A stretch of DNA of 28,164 nt from JBCAWW01 sp039024315 (GTDB lineage: Bacteria; Bacteroidota; Bacteroidia; J057): positions 1 to 28,164 of the forward strand of contig JBCCQN010000108.1 in the NCBI GenBank assembly GCA_039024315.1, in the 5' to 3' direction. The notes under the pieces were generated by a model. That model was given only the letters and a program-made list of their open reading frames with translations, was not told the origin of the DNA and did not search any database. Shown here one piece after another: positions 8,324 through 17,900 of the stretch; within the stretch, counting starts at the first letter, position 1, and every line of letters begins with the position of its first letter. Position numbers and translations under genes: made by a program.

Positions 8324-8899
8324 TTAGGTATTGGGGAATTCTGCTTCGAAGAACGCAAAAATCTCAATACTGATAAAGCGGCCATTTTTGATTTCTGCCT
8401 CTCTCATACAGCCTTCATGCCTAAAACCCAGACGTTGCAAAGCTTTTTGGCTGGCTTGATTCTCAGATTCGACAAAAGCCTCGATACGATGGAGGTTCAT
8501 TTCTGCAAAAGCATATTTAAAAATGGCTGGTGTAGCTTCTTGGATATAGCCCTGCCCCCAATATTGTGGTAGGAGCCAAAGACCAAATTCAGCTTTACGA
8601 TTTTGCTGGTCCCAGTCGTTGAGGCCTAAGGCTCCCAAAAAGCTTTGGTCTGCTTTATCGATCATTGCCCACCAAAGGCCCTTTTGCTCGCTTACTAAGC
8701 TCTGGTACCAATCCATTTGGGATTGTGTTTCTTCTAATGTTTGGTAGGATACGCCATAGTACTTGATGACTTCTGGATGAGACAGACCCGCAAAAATATG
8801 GGGGTGATCTTCGGCAATGATAGGCCTAATCAGGAGTCTCTCGGTTGTGAGTTGCTTTTGCATGATTGGAGCACGTTTAAGTGCGCTTAAAAGTTGCAT
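8324..8899 (-). CDS. GNAT-family N-acetyltransferase (RimJ/RimL-like)
   Basis: This is a cytoplasmic acetyltransferase using acetyl-CoA. The 191-residue protein shows the RimJ/RimL pattern: TERLLIRPI near the N-terminus, a central beta-strand/pyrophosphate loop region GLWLLPQYWGQGYIQEA (the Q/R-x-x-G-x-G/A variant WGQGYI), HRIEAFVESENQASQKALQRLGF, and the closing GCMREAEIKNGRFISIEIFAF. Substrates may be a ribosomal protein N-terminus, another protein or a small molecule; sequence alone does not decide. Two starts are possible. ATG 8899 has an A-rich leader typical of the phylum, while ATG 8863 (MQKQLTTERL) better fits the family's usual N-terminus. It is the first gene of an operon with corA, 3 nt apart. 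The region upstream (8900-9068) is shared with a divergent gene. Confidence 0.92.
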   Translation of the reverse strand: MQLLSALKRAPIMQKQLTTERLLIRPIIAEDHPHIFAGLSHPEVIKYYGVSYQTLEETQSQMDWYQSLVSEQKGLWWAMIDKADQSFLGALGLNDWDQQNRKAEFGLWLLPQYWGQGYIQEATPAIFKYAFAEMNLHRIEAFVESENQASQKALQRLGFRHEGCMREAEIKNGRFISIEIFAFFEAEFPNT

Positions 8900-9029
8900 T
8901 TTTTTTTCATACTGAAAGCCATATTCCCGATATGAGAAGGGTTTGCTTAAGGCTTGTAAATTATATGTGGCTGATTGTGAGTATTTTACGGCTTCGCCGA
9001 ACGATTGGACTTATGCTTGCAATTAGAGA

Positions 9030-9049
9030 GTTGTAATCGCACTTACAAC
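9030..9049. promoter_or_regulatory. Small inverted repeat upstream of the exported protein gene
   Basis: GTTGTAA and TTACAAC are perfect inverted heptamers separated by 6 nt, 19 nt upstream of ATG 9069 in the divergent spacer. It could be an operator or leader hairpin; this is inferred from symmetry only. Confidence 0.35.
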
Positions 9050-9068
9050 CACCTTAATCTTTGATCCT

Positions 9069-9533
9069 ATGCGCACGCTCTTGATCCATATTCGCAATAC
9101 CATCTTGGGACTAAGTCTAATTTGTACGCTTACCGCAGGTACTATGACTCCTAGTTCCCCTATACATACGCTGTTGCGAGACTTGCTAAAAGCTGATAGC
9201 CTCAGCTGGCAACTTGTTGAGCAATATGATCCATACCAAGGAGGGCACACCCTGCGTACTTCGCAAGCGCAGAGACCCGAACTAACTCTAAAGGCTTTAG
9301 GCGGCTTTAAGGAGTTATCCGCTGACCCGGTCCGGGAAGGCAAATGGATAGTCGATCTAGAAGAAAAGACCATTCATTTTGTCTATACCCGGATCGACGG
9401 TCGGTTGGTGGAAAACCCCATAGCGGGGCCGACCTATACCGTAAAATCCTATGATGAAGCCTTATTAGTACTGACGCAGCAAGGCCGACACGGCTTAGTA
9501 GAACTGCATTATGAGACCGTAGCAGGAAAATAA
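9069..9533 (+). CDS. Small exported protein, unknown function
   Basis: I do not recognise this 154-residue protein. It begins with a basic stretch and a hydrophobic core (MRTLLIHIRNTILGLSLICTL, cleavage probably near TAG-TM), so it is likely exported. There is no clear lipobox. The mature part (about residues 30-154) is rich in predicted strand, with alternating segments such as GKWIVDLEEKTIHFVYTRIDG, YTVKSYDEALLVLTQQG and GLVELHYETV. This would suit a small beta-barrel or lipocalin-like fold, but that is a guess. It is transcribed divergently from the acetyltransferase/corA operon and ends at a strong terminator shared with the convergent T9SS protein gene. Confidence 0.7.
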   Translation: MRTLLIHIRNTILGLSLICTLTAGTMTPSSPIHTLLRDLLKADSLSWQLVEQYDPYQGGHTLRTSQAQRPELTLKALGGFKELSADPVREGKWIVDLEEKTIHFVYTRIDGRLVENPIAGPTYTVKSYDEALLVLTQQGRHGLVELHYETVAGK

Positions 9534-9562
9534 TCAAGGTCTAGCACCTACTATATAAATAT

Positions 9563-9590
9563 AAAGCGTCGCCCGAGGGCGACGCTTTTT
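9563..9590. terminator. Strong bidirectional Rho-independent terminator
   Basis: AAAGCGTCGCC and GGCGACGCTTT form a perfect GC-rich stem with a tetraloop, followed by a T-run on the plus strand and an A-rich flank that serves the minus strand. It separates the convergent genes ending at 9533 and 9615. Confidence 0.93.
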
Positions 9591-9614
9591 GTTTCGAGGA
9601 TGTAATTGTGATGC

Positions 9615-11753
9615 TTAGCGTACGATCAAACGATCAACGGCTACGCCTGTTTCACTACTTACTTTGATCAAGTACATACCAGCAGCCACATCACCTAGGT
9701 TGATGGCTAGATTTTGATTAGCTCCTAAAAAGCTATCAACACGGTAGATGACTTGTCCTTGTGCATTAATGACTTCAACGGTCGCTTCGCGGCTAATGCC
9801 ACTATTGCGTAGTACAAACTGACCTTGGTTCGGATTTGGATATAGGCTGATGCCTGCCTCGGCAAGGGTTTCGATGGCAGTGGTCGTACACGTTTCATTG
9901 ATCACGATAGTAGTCGTATCAGAGTTTGGACAAGTACCATTGGTTGTGTAAACAACTTCGTAAGTACCCGCGGGCGTTGCGAGCACGTCTATTTTACCGG
10001 TAGCGGCATTTTCAAATACGAGACCAGTGGTACCACTAAAGGTACCGCCTTGAAGACCGGTGATCGAAGGGCCGATGTTCATACTATCCAACTTGCAGAG
10101 AGTGTCCCAAGGAAATACAAAGCTTGCATCGTCGAGAGGGTTCGTCGCTGTTAGTTCTATCGTGTCCGCTACTGCATTATCGCAATTATCAATCACAGCG
10201 ACCACATACTGTCCTTCTTCCAAGTTCCCCCCTAAGCCAAAAGTGGTCATACTAGTTAGAGTAGTGTCAAGGCCTTCAAAGAGGTATAAATAAAGATTGC
10301 CACCACCTGTAACATTCGCTTGAATGATACCAGCAGCTTGTCCAGGGCATACGATGCCCGAGCCAGTCAACGTAAGATCAAGCGGAAGAAGGGTATTATT
10401 AGGGACAGTTTGGGGTGGCATACGGATATCGTCAATCTTCATGATAAATTCGTCCGATACATTGTAGTGCCGGAAGGCAATGTAGATGTTTTGGCCTATG
10501 TAGGCGCTGAGGTCAAGACTACGTTCTTGCCATACATTGGTAGCAAGCGTCTCAGAGAATAGACTAGTCGTAAAGTCTGCTGCGGTATTGCCTGCAGTAG
10601 AAACATATACTTCATAAAACTCAGCAGGGAAACTGGGATCTTGGGCGGCTACGAACCAACTAAAGAGTGTATTACTAGCATCAGGAGTCAACTGGGGCGT
10701 GATTAGGTAGTTGTCCGGAGTAAGCGCAGAGCCACTAGGATTGTCAAAAGAGGCAGAAATTGCACTCACAGAACCTGTATTGGCAGGTTGACCATTGCTT
10801 ACAAATCCGGGCGTCCAATTAAAGCCATCGCCATCTTGGTCAATAGAAGTCCACTGACAAGCAGGGAATAGGACGTTTTCAAAACCTTCTAAGGTAGTAC
10901 CATTGCCGTATGAGTAGCCCTCGAGTGCCACAGAAAAGTCTCCATCATTGGTAGCAATGACAAAGGTGTCAGCATCATTTCCGAGTGCGCTTGGGTCATA
11001 AGTCAGATTGAAAAAGAGCGTATCGCCAGGAGCTACACTCATCCCCATAAAGTTGTCTGTAAAAACACCAATAGCTTGTGCGTAGCTAGTGCCAGTTATC
11101 ATCAGGGTATCTCCACCTGAATTGGTCAAACCGTATGGCAAAGAAGATACAGGGCTTCCGATCTCTGTAAGAGCGATAAAGGGATCTGTAGAGGTCAGAC
11201 TACCTACTGGCACAGCTGGTAGAGGATTGATAGTGAAGCTACCACTTAGGTCTCCGGGAGCTGGCCCAAACTGATCGCCCGAAATAAAGAAGTTGATGGT
11301 TTGGGGACCTATCACACTTGGATCAATGGTTACATTGATGGTAAACGGGATCAAATTGCCTGGTTCAATGCCTCCATAGTTGTTGTCATTATCTCCCCAA
11401 GTGATTGACTGGCCAAATACTCCATTTAGGCTTTCATCAGGTTGAAGTTCGGTTGCTACATAAATTGGGTCGGTTGGGCTTCCGTTTGGGGTCATACCCG
11501 TAGGAAAAGTAATAGACAAAGAATCTCCATACTCTTGGTCGGTGTTGGTCAGAATCATCTCAAAGGTTAGATCCATGGTCATACCTGCTACATAAAAATT
11601 AGTAGCCGTCAAGGTCGCTGCCACTTGGCGTGTTCCGGATGGATTTGTGTCCCATTTGAGCCCTTGCATTTTGGCTCTCGGGTCGATATTGCTCTGAGCT
11701 ACAAGCATTTGCCCAGTAAGCAACATCAGCATTACAATAGTAAATTTTCTCAT
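9615..11753 (-). CDS. T9SS-exported choice-of-anchor J domain protein
   Basis: This 712-residue protein is exported by Sec (signal peptide MRKFTIVMLMLLTGQMLVAQ, cleaved near AQ-SN) and then by the type IX system to the cell surface or medium. Residues of about 50-175 and 185-282 look like Ig-like beta-sandwiches. Residues of about 289-446 form a choice-of-anchor J module (EGFENVLFPACQW start, DNYLITPQL, IYIAFRHYN, IDDIRMP end), a carbohydrate- or protein-binding type of jelly roll. A further beta-rich region follows. The last ~75 residues are a type A sorting domain: ISLYPNPNQGQFVLRN, VEVINAQGQVIYR, AGMYLIKV and a terminal basic RLIVR. No catalytic domain is apparent, so adhesion or matrix binding is the best guess. 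A TATTTTTG box lies 31 nt upstream of the ATG. Confidence 0.92.
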   Translation of the reverse strand: MRKFTIVMLMLLTGQMLVAQSNIDPRAKMQGLKWDTNPSGTRQVAATLTATNFYVAGMTMDLTFEMILTNTDQEYGDSLSITFPTGMTPNGSPTDPIYVATELQPDESLNGVFGQSITWGDNDNNYGGIEPGNLIPFTINVTIDPSVIGPQTINFFISGDQFGPAPGDLSGSFTINPLPAVPVGSLTSTDPFIALTEIGSPVSSLPYGLTNSGGDTLMITGTSYAQAIGVFTDNFMGMSVAPGDTLFFNLTYDPSALGNDADTFVIATNDGDFSVALEGYSYGNGTTLEGFENVLFPACQWTSIDQDGDGFNWTPGFVSNGQPANTGSVSAISASFDNPSGSALTPDNYLITPQLTPDASNTLFSWFVAAQDPSFPAEFYEVYVSTAGNTAADFTTSLFSETLATNVWQERSLDLSAYIGQNIYIAFRHYNVSDEFIMKIDDIRMPPQTVPNNTLLPLDLTLTGSGIVCPGQAAGIIQANVTGGGNLYLYLFEGLDTTLTSMTTFGLGGNLEEGQYVVAVIDNCDNAVADTIELTATNPLDDASFVFPWDTLCKLDSMNIGPSITGLQGGTFSGTTGLVFENAATGKIDVLATPAGTYEVVYTTNGTCPNSDTTTIVINETCTTTAIETLAEAGISLYPNPNQGQFVLRNSGISREATVEVINAQGQVIYRVDSFLGANQNLAINLGDVAAGMYLIKVSSETGVAVDRLIVR

Positions 11754-11783
11754 GTTTATTGATTTGGTTAAGTATCAACGCGG

Positions 11784-11791
11784 CAAAAATA
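11784..11791 (-). promoter_or_regulatory. Candidate Bacteroidota -7 box for the anchor J gene
   Basis: Read on the minus strand this is TATTTTTG, matching TAnnTTTG. It would place the transcription start about 25 nt before ATG 11753. No TTG at the usual -33 spacing is seen, so support is partial. Confidence 0.4.
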
Positions 11792-11832
11792 GATAAAATA
11801 AAATTTTTGATTCGCCTTTGGCAGTTTCGTCC

Positions 11833-11850
11833 TGCTGCGCAGAACGCTTC
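11833..11850 (+). repeat. Dispersed 18-mer, copy 2 (upstream of the RHS gene)
   Basis: This is identical to 3781-3798. Here it is intergenic and lies directly before the 33-bp block shared with the LuxR-type gene. Confidence 0.85.
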
Positions 11851-11883
11851 CCGCTTACTTAGTCATCCCTACCACTTACTGAA
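11851..11883 (+). promoter_or_regulatory. 33-bp upstream block shared by RHS and LuxR-type genes (copy 1)
   Basis: This ungapped block matches 22164-22196 at 27 of 33 positions, beginning CCGCTTACTTA. It lies 72 nt before the RHS start; the other copy lies 51 nt before the LuxR-type start. It is neither coding nor obviously palindromic, so it may be a regulator-binding site or a relic of duplication. Confidence 0.5.
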
Positions 11884-11955
11884 ATCTTCTTTTGTCCTCC
11901 CGCAAGGGACTTCATATTGTGTGCACAGCAGCTCCAAAAACACAATTACACAATC

Positions 11956-14900
11956 ATGAAGTCAATTTCATTTTATTGGAAGTCCATGTTTTGTCTCCTG
12001 ATCCTGCTTTGGGCAGGGTTCAGTCGAGGCCAGGACAATGTCGTTAAAGACGTAATACACCCGGCTCCCAATGCTGCCTCCCTGGGTAAGTATGGAGACA
12101 TACCGGTAAGCTATCATACAGGTATCCCTAACATCCAAGTACCGATTTTTACGGTACAGGAAGGCTCGCTGAGTTTGCCCATCTCATTGTCTTATCACGC
12201 TTCTGGTGTTCGCGTAGAGGAAACCGCTAGCTGGGTCGGGCTCGGATGGGCGCTCAATGCGGGCGGTGTCATTACTCGTACGGTGCGCAATGCGCCTGAC
12301 GAGGATGGTAAACTACAACAAAAGTCAGGCTATTGGGCCGACTATGGATATGATTTTTATCAAGGGAGCTCCGAGGTGCAAAACTTAACGTTTGCGGCTT
12401 CCGGGGCAATAGACACAGAGCCCGATTTGTTTTCGTTTAATGTCAATGGTTATGCCGGAAAGTTCTTTTTTGATGATAATCGGAATGTGGTCTTGATGCC
12501 ACGGCAAGACATCAAAATTGAGGTGATTGCTTCGCAAAACGCTTATGGCTATCAGTTTGACCAGTGGGTTATGACTACGCCAGATGGCGTGAAGTACACC
12601 TTTGGCGGCACGGATGCTATTGAAGAGAGTGCCTCTAGTAGTGGTTATGTGTTCAGCAATGAACTCTTTAACCGCTCTAGTTGGTACCTCAAGCAAATCG
12701 AGTCTCCTAATGGGGATTTTAAGATAGAGCTGGAGTATGAAGCCGAGAAGTATGCATATTATAATAATGCTTCTGAAAGCAAGGTCGGAGCCGCAACTGA
12801 GTGTCCAGCCCCGCAGAACGCTCCTAATCCAGTCAAAACTATCGTGAAAGGCGTTCGGCTAAGCCGTATCCAAACGCCATACACCACGGTAGACTTTGTC
12901 GCCAATCATATCCGTCAAGATCTAAGTAAATATATCGCTGGTACAACCTCTGGTATCAATAATGAATCCAAGGCCTTAGATGAAATTTTGATAAAGGATC
13001 GTGAAGGTGATTGTATCAAACGTTTTATATTCAACAAATCCTATTTTGTTTCTACCTACAATCCGGTGAGTCTCAACTTTGATCCAGACCAAAGTGATAA
13101 AAAGCGACTCAGACTCAATAGTGTGCAAGAAACCAGTTGCAGTGGTAAGTCTAGTCTGCCTCCCCACGCATTTAGCTATCACGAGCAGTTTGGTATTAGC
13201 CGCCGCCGCTCTTTTGCTCAAGATCATTGGGGCTATTATAATGGCCAACCCAACAATATGCTGACTCCTAGAAGGATTGCTACTACCGGCCCTAGTTGTA
13301 CCAGAGGGGCAGTTCGGACGCCTAATGCGAGCCGTATGAAGGAATGGAGTCTAAGTCAAATTAAATATCCACTTGGTGGCTGGACGAGCTTTGAGTATGA
13401 GCCCCACGCAGTGAATAGCTATAATTTTGGCCAAGGCCCTGCGAGTATGGTAGGAGGATTGCGCCTCAAAAAGATGACTCATAATGATGGCGATGGGGAT
13501 GCGAGTAATAATATGATTCAGGAGTTCAATTATGTCAACGCCAACGGCTCGAGCAGTGGGAAGTTGATGAGTGAGGTCTTGTATGGCTCCCCATTGGAAG
13601 TGGGGATCGGTAGCGGCAGTGGTAGCACTAGTGGCTCCGGTGGGACGAGTTCCAATGGATATCCGATGGCCATGGTAGTTTGCCCCAATTCCAGCAATGT
13701 ACCATATCTTTTTGGGGGTAAATCAGTAGCTCCGATGCATAGCGTACAAGGAAGCCATATTGGTTATACAAGGGTAGAGGTTAGTAGGCCAGGTAATGGC
13801 AAAAGTATTTACGCTTATGTCCTTAACCCCTACTTCGCGAGTAATACAAACTTTCCTTATACCGATGCGCCCTTTACACCATCCAACGGTAAAATGATGC
13901 TAGAGCAGCATTTTGACCAAAATGGAGTGATGCGTTCTGAGAAGCAGTATAGCTACACCCAAAACATCGACAATATCTCTGTCGCTCATGTACCCTTTCA
14001 AAATCTGTATAACTATCCTGGTGTCCTAAAAATTCAGGCGGTAGATGTATCAAATGTTTGCAATAATCCTCAATACCCCGTAGGAACCGTACATGCTCGT
14101 AAGACTTATCCCCTACAAACTGGCACCAATAACTTGAGTAAGCTGAGAGAGCGGACTTATGATGCCAATGGCCTCAGTTTTAAAGAAAAAACCACTCGCT
14201 ACGAATACGGTAGCAATAATCATTATCAGCTTACCAAAGAGTATTTTACCAATAGCGACGGGAAAGTCATCTCTACCGAGTACCATTATGCTCATGAACT
14301 CAATGACAACGCATTGATCAACAAAAATATGCTTGCCATTCCATTAGAAACGCTGCAAAAAGTGGATGGCCAATTAGTGGGAGGAGTAAAGACAGAGTAT
14401 GCCAATTTTGGTTCAGATGTACTCCTGAAGCATTTTTACAAAAAGCTACGAGATGGTTCCAACTACCTGCAGGCAACTATTGATGAGTATGAAGGGGAAG
14501 GTAGCATGCGTCAGTTTCATCAAAACGGCAATGTACCTAATGCCTATCTCTGGGATGCTGGTGAGCAATTACCGATTGCCAAGGTCATTAACGCGCAATG
14601 GAATGAGATTGCTTATACGGGTTTCGAAGATGAGGGCCAATCTACGAGTCAGAATGGGCGCTTTTTGATTGAGGGATTAGCTGGCGGTTACAGCAGTGAT
14701 GCCAAGACCGGTCAGCAGTCTTTGAGCCTTTATCAAAGCGGTAGTTGGACCTATCGTCGCTTACGCCACAACATCAATAAAAGTGGCACTTATGTAATTT
14801 CGTTTTGGTACAAAGGGGCTACCTTACAACTCAAAAACGGCAGTACTACCTTAGAGACCCTGAGCCCGAGCAGTGCTTGGCATTATGTTGAGATGACAGC

Positions 14901-17900
14901 TTCGCTGAACGCAGGGAATCAGATTCGCCTGCAAAGCATTAATGGTGGTATGGTCAAAATTGATGAAGTGCGCATTCATCCAGTGGATGCTCAAATGACT
15001 ACTTACAGCTATGATGGAGCACGTCGCTTGGTTGATATTAGTGATCTCAATAGTCGTAGTACGACTTATGATTATGATGCTTTTGGGCGTTTGGCTAGCG
15101 TGCGCGATCAAGACGGCAACATTGTGCAAACGCATGATTATACGATTTCGGCTCAAGTGGCGACTAATCCTAGTGCTTTGCGCTCTGCTATCGTTCGTGT
15201 TGCGGGTAAAACGACCCTTGGGCAGGTCAATGCCATGATCGACCCTAGAGAAAAACATGCCAATGTTTCTTATTTTGATGGCCTCGGCCGCACCACGCAA
15301 GAGATCGCGCTCAAGGCTACGCCAGATCAAAAAAACTGGGTTACCCCACACCAATACAACGCTTTAGGACAAGAAAGCAGGCAGTTTCTAGCGTTCCGCA
15401 GCGCGCTAAACAATAGCAACTATATCGTAGGAGGGAGCTCTTTACAGGCTAACTTTTACAATACCCATGCTGAATTGGCTAGTATGCCACAGGCAGATCG
15501 AATGACTCCATTTGCTGATACTAGGTTTGAAGCTTCGCCGCTGATGCGTGTGATCGAACAAGGGTCTGCCGGTGCCGACTGGCAAATCCAAAGCAATGGC
15601 AATGGGCACACGCTTAAAACCCTCTATCGCACCAATGATCCTAATTTGAGCATAGATAAGGTTCGCCGTTGGCTTTGGTCTGCCAGTACTGATCAATTTA
15701 GTGGTGCGACTATTTATCCTGCAGGAACACTTGATGTAGTTGAGACCATTAATGAAAATGGCAGTCGTAGCTTAACCTACACTGACTTGATGGAGAGAAT
15801 CGTTCTGCAACGCAGCCAAATAGATAACAGCTCTACCACCAGCAAAGCCGAAAAGTGGGCCAATACCTATTACCTCTACGATGACTTTGGTAATCTGCGG
15901 CACGTCATCCAACCTGAGGGTAGTAAAGCCCTCAATAGCAATGGTTGGAACCTTTATGGCGGTAATATCTTAGAGGAATTTGTCTTCAGCTACGAATATG
16001 ATAACCGCCATCGGATGAGTAAAAAACGTATTCCTGGCGCTGATTGGGAGTATCAAGTATATGATAAGCTAGATCGTTTGGTCCTCAGTCAGGATGGCAA
16101 CCTACGTGGCAGTAAGAAGTGGCGTTTTACAAAGTATGATATGATCGGTCGCCCTGTGCAAACGGGACTTCATTTTGGCGGTACGGCTCAGTTGGATGCG
16201 CTCCAATCTATGGCCAATAATGCTAGCCAGATCTATGAAGCCCCTGACAATAGTGCATATGGCTATACCAATCAGGCTTTTCCTGTATTGTCGAATTACA
16301 ATCCTGAAATCTATTCGATTAGTTTTTTTGATGATTATGATTTCAACCGCAATGGTACGGATCAAGACCCCAATGAAGTCTCTACAGGGGAGAGTTTCCT
16401 AGGCAATGATTTCACAGGAAGTAGTTTTGACGCTTTGCGCAACGATTATACTCGTGGTCTGATTACGGGGGTGAAGGTAAGAGTGTTGGATGCTAGCAAT
16501 CAGTTTCTTTTGACTCGTACCTACTATGACCGCTACGGTCGTGAGTTACAAACGCGAGCGGACAATCATCTTGGTGGGCAGGACCGTATCACCTATGATT
16601 ATAATTTTGCTAGTGAGTTGAAGCGGAGTGTGCATTTTCACCAGACACCTGCAGAAGTAATACATATTTACAAGGCCTTTGAGTACGATCATCAGGGTCG
16701 TTTGTTGAAAGTTTGGCAGGATCTGCAAAAGGGCTTTACGCTCCAATGGACGCCTAATCCTATCTTATTGGTTTCTCAGACTTATGATGTACGGGGACAA
16801 TTGAAGTCAAAAAAGTTGCATTCTACCAATCAAGGTGCCAATTTTCTACAAAGCCTTGATTATCTCTATAATATTAGGGGCTGGATGCGTAAGATCAACG
16901 AAATCCACAATTGTGGCGATGATGAGCCTGAATTTACGCAAGCAGAAGGATTGGGCGAGCCAGGAGAGCCGATTCTCGGAACGGGCGGTGAACCCACGGG
17001 AGAGGTGCCAGAAAATGACCTTTTTGCGATGGAATTGCGTTATAATCGCCTGACCAATGATCTTCCTACCAGCGTACCAGCTCTTTACAATGGTAATATC
17101 GCCGGTATGATTTGGCAAACCGATGGTGGGGTTACTTGTGACCCACAAGCCTACAGCTTTACCTACGATGCAATGGATCGTTTGCAAAGTGCACAATATG
17201 CGGAGCGGACAGTCAGCAATAATTGGAGCCAACATGCGGATCGCTATTCCCTCGAAAGTATTCAGTACGATCAAAATGGCAATATCCTCAACCTCCAGCG
17301 CAAAGGAGTTACGACTTTCAATGCGGCTAATGGAACCTTTAGTTTTGGCATCATGGACGATCTTAGCTATACCTACCGTGGTAACCGTTTGATCCGTCTA
17401 GAGGACAATGTGATCGATAATCTGCCGATCAGTGTTGAGCGTTTTCGTGATCGAACCAAGACTTTCCAAGCCTTCAACTTCAATACGCATGAGTATCGCT
17501 ACGATGCCAATGGCAATATCACTTCCGATTACAACAAGGGGGTAAGCGTCAGTTATAATTCATTTAATAAGCCAGTTTTGGTTACTTTTACCGATGTGAA
17601 TGATAGTCGTTTTGGGCAGCAGCTCCGCTATGTCTATACAGGCGACGGTACCAAAATTCGTCAAGAAGTGCTCAAGGCCAACGGCCAGATTGAAAAGCAA
17701 ACCGACTATGTGGGGGGCTTTCAGTACGAGGCTCAAGCCAATAGCAATGGTAGTTTAGGTAGTCGTGCCATGAAATTTTTTGCGCATGAGGAAGGCCGTG
17801 TTCGCCTCAACGGTAATCAACTTGAACTCGAATACTTTCTCAAAGATCACCTTGGCAATACGCGTGTTACCTTTGGCGACCCAGACAATAATGGCATCGC

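Noticed and set aside
11759..11959. 66-codon frame overlapping the RHS leader
   Set aside because: It crosses the dispersed 18-mer and the shared 33-bp block and ends inside the RHS start; no protein features.
14851..15354. 167-codon minus-strand frame within the RHS gene
   Set aside because: It is antisense to well-conserved RHS/YD repeats; its composition follows from the sense codons.
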